A DNA stretch of 37,453 nucleotides, taken from assembly GCA_011050655.1 (NCBI GenBank), contig DRFG01000064.1:1-37453 (forward strand), written 5' to 3'. Below are positions 36,071-37,453 of the stretch, piece by piece. The notes below the pieces were generated by a model. That model saw only the letters and a program-made list of their open reading frames with translations. It had not been told where the DNA came from and did not search any database. The position numbers and the translations under genes were made by a program. Source of the DNA: Roseobacter sp. Its GTDB lineage: Bacteria > Pseudomonadota > Alphaproteobacteria > Rhodobacterales > Rhodobacteraceae. The first letter of the stretch is position 1. The number at the start of each line of letters is the position of its first letter.

Positions 36071-37438
36071 TTAGGGCAATGCAACTGCGCTCGAGTTATC
36101 CTCGTGGGCCGGGATCGCAGATTTCAATCGAACATAAAACGTTGATCCAGTTCCTAGTACGCTATCGTAATAGATACTTCCGCCATGCGCCTCTACAATT
36201 CGCTTTGAAACGGAAAGCCCTAAGCCGGTTCCTTGAAACCGACGCTGGTCACTAGAATCGATCTGCCCGAACTCTTCGAATACCTTGTCTTCGCTGTTCT
36301 CAGGGATGCCTATGCCCTGATCCTTGACAGAAAGCACAACGTCGTCGCCATCACGCTCCAGCATTACATGAATGTTTCCGTCTGAATTGGAAAACTTGGC
36401 GGCATTGGAGAGCAAATTAGTAACGACTTGGTCCAATCGTTTCTTATCACCTTTGACGTAGAATTGGTGGGGGTTAATATCGCTTGTGACCACCACTCCA
36501 GCGCTTTGGGCATAAGCGTGAAATGAATTCACCGCATCATTCACCACATTTCCCAGATCGGTCTTGGTCAAATCGAGGGAAAATTTTCCGGCGTCCGACG
36601 ATTGTAGCAACAGCAGATCGACCACGAGATCGTTCAACCGATTGCTATTCCTTCCGGCCATTTCCAACAGACGGGTCATTTTCTCGGGAATCTCACCGGA
36701 GTTACCAGAATTTATTATGTCCAGAGCACCCTTTATCGAAGTGAGCGGGGTTCGTAGTTCATGGCTAACAGTGGCAAGAAAACGCGTCTTGGCTTCGCTC
36801 GCAGCTAAGGCATGCTTATGTTCAATTTCCAACGCACACCTGCTTTTTAGAAGGGCTGAATACCCGGTCAGAAAACTGCGTGCGAGCTCTAGAATGAACC
36901 CAACTACGAATAGTACCGTAAATAGATTGAGCCAAATTTCCGATGTTATCGGCGGCCGAACAATCCACACATCGCGGATAGGAATATACAGGATAGCGAG
37001 AACATAGATAAAAAGCCTAAGCCCTAAAACGGGAAGAAACTGGTGATTGTTCATGGCGGCAAAAATGGATGCCGAGACCAACAGGAATAGCGGAAGAAAG
37101 TGATTACCTCCAACTCCTTGCTGAATAGCTATAGCCACACAGAAAAGGGAAATTGTCGCCGCGCTTAAGGCCGTTGCGGAAGTTACATGAAAGGTAGCAT
37201 TGCGGATGTTGATCGAATGATCGCGCGCCGTCCGCAAAATATAACGCAAAAGCAGGACGTCATATATTTCACATGCGATTATGGCGACAAAGAACGACAT
37301 TGCAATTGTAGGATCGTAATAAAACCCGGCCAGAAATACCGATAGCGAGTAAATTATGGTTCGCTGCAGCGACAATTTCTGCCCCACACGGGCATAGTCT
37401 TTCAGACGTTTAATGCGCGATTGGACACCGTTCGACAA
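36071..37438 (-). CDS. Membrane sensor histidine kinase (start uncertain, may run off the window)
   Basis: Several TM helices, FLATVSHELRTPLTSIKGALDII, HATPase motifs NLLSNAAKFS, DQGIGIP, GTGLGLSVSKRIVEAHGG. The listed start codon is TTG and the frame continues upstream to the edge. Confidence 0.85.
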   Translation of the reverse strand: MSNGVQSRIKRLKDYARVGQKLSLQRTIIYSLSVFLAGFYYDPTIAMSFFVAIIACEIYDVLLLRYILRTARDHSINIRNATFHVTSATALSAATISLFCVAIAIQQGVGGNHFLPLFLLVSASIFAAMNNHQFLPVLGLRLFIYVLAILYIPIRDVWIVRPPITSEIWLNLFTVLFVVGFILELARSFLTGYSALLKSRCALEIEHKHALAASEAKTRFLATVSHELRTPLTSIKGALDIINSGNSGEIPEKMTRLLEMAGRNSNRLNDLVVDLLLLQSSDAGKFSLDLTKTDLGNVVNDAVNSFHAYAQSAGVVVTSDINPHQFYVKGDKKRLDQVVTNLLSNAAKFSNSDGNIHVMLERDGDDVVLSVKDQGIGIPENSEDKVFEEFGQIDSSDQRRFQGTGLGLSVSKRIVEAHGGSIYYDSVLGTGSTFYVRLKSAIPAHEDNSSAVALP

Positions 37439-37453
37439 CTTAATGTCATTCCC

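Overview
This is a Rhodobacterales-like (Roseobacter-type alphaproteobacterium) chromosomal segment, judged from gene content and codon usage rather than a database search. It carries about 36 protein genes and no tRNA, rRNA, IS element or CRISPR array that I could see. In order: a 5'-truncated MORN-repeat protein; leuA; FkbM methyltransferase; VOC protein; the rod-shape cluster mreB-mreC-mreD-mrdA(PBP2)-mrdB(RodA); a GhrA-like dehydrogenase; M3 oligopeptidase; periplasmic DsrE-like protein; membrane-anchored MoeB/ThiF; the C-P lyase operon phnGHIJKLNM with divergent phnF; the transporter genes phnC-D-E-E; dut; coaBC; an OmpR/QseBC-type two-component system; dsbD, a DsbA-like protein, a YkuD L,D-transpeptidase and an AcfC-like binding protein; a SoxB/UshA-like phosphoesterase; and a sensor kinase reaching the right edge. 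The most interesting signals lie between the ORFs: (1) an unlisted 28-aa leader ORF before leuA ending ...NLLLLIRL*, whose stop lies inside a perfect 10-bp hairpin, giving a candidate leucine attenuator; (2) a perfect PmrA/QseB-type box (CTTAAG-N5-CTTAAG) between the two-component genes and dsbD, with a one-mismatch copy before the L,D-transpeptidase gene, suggesting a small envelope redox/peptidoglycan regulon; (3) an 18-nt identical motif (about 26 nt with flanks) just after the stop codons of two unrelated genes; (4) a perfect 16-bp HutC/PhnF-type palindrome at the phnF/phnG junction; (5) a 42-codon ORF bridging dsbD and the DsbA-like gene with stop/start overlaps at both ends. All are sequence-based proposals needing computational or experimental tests.
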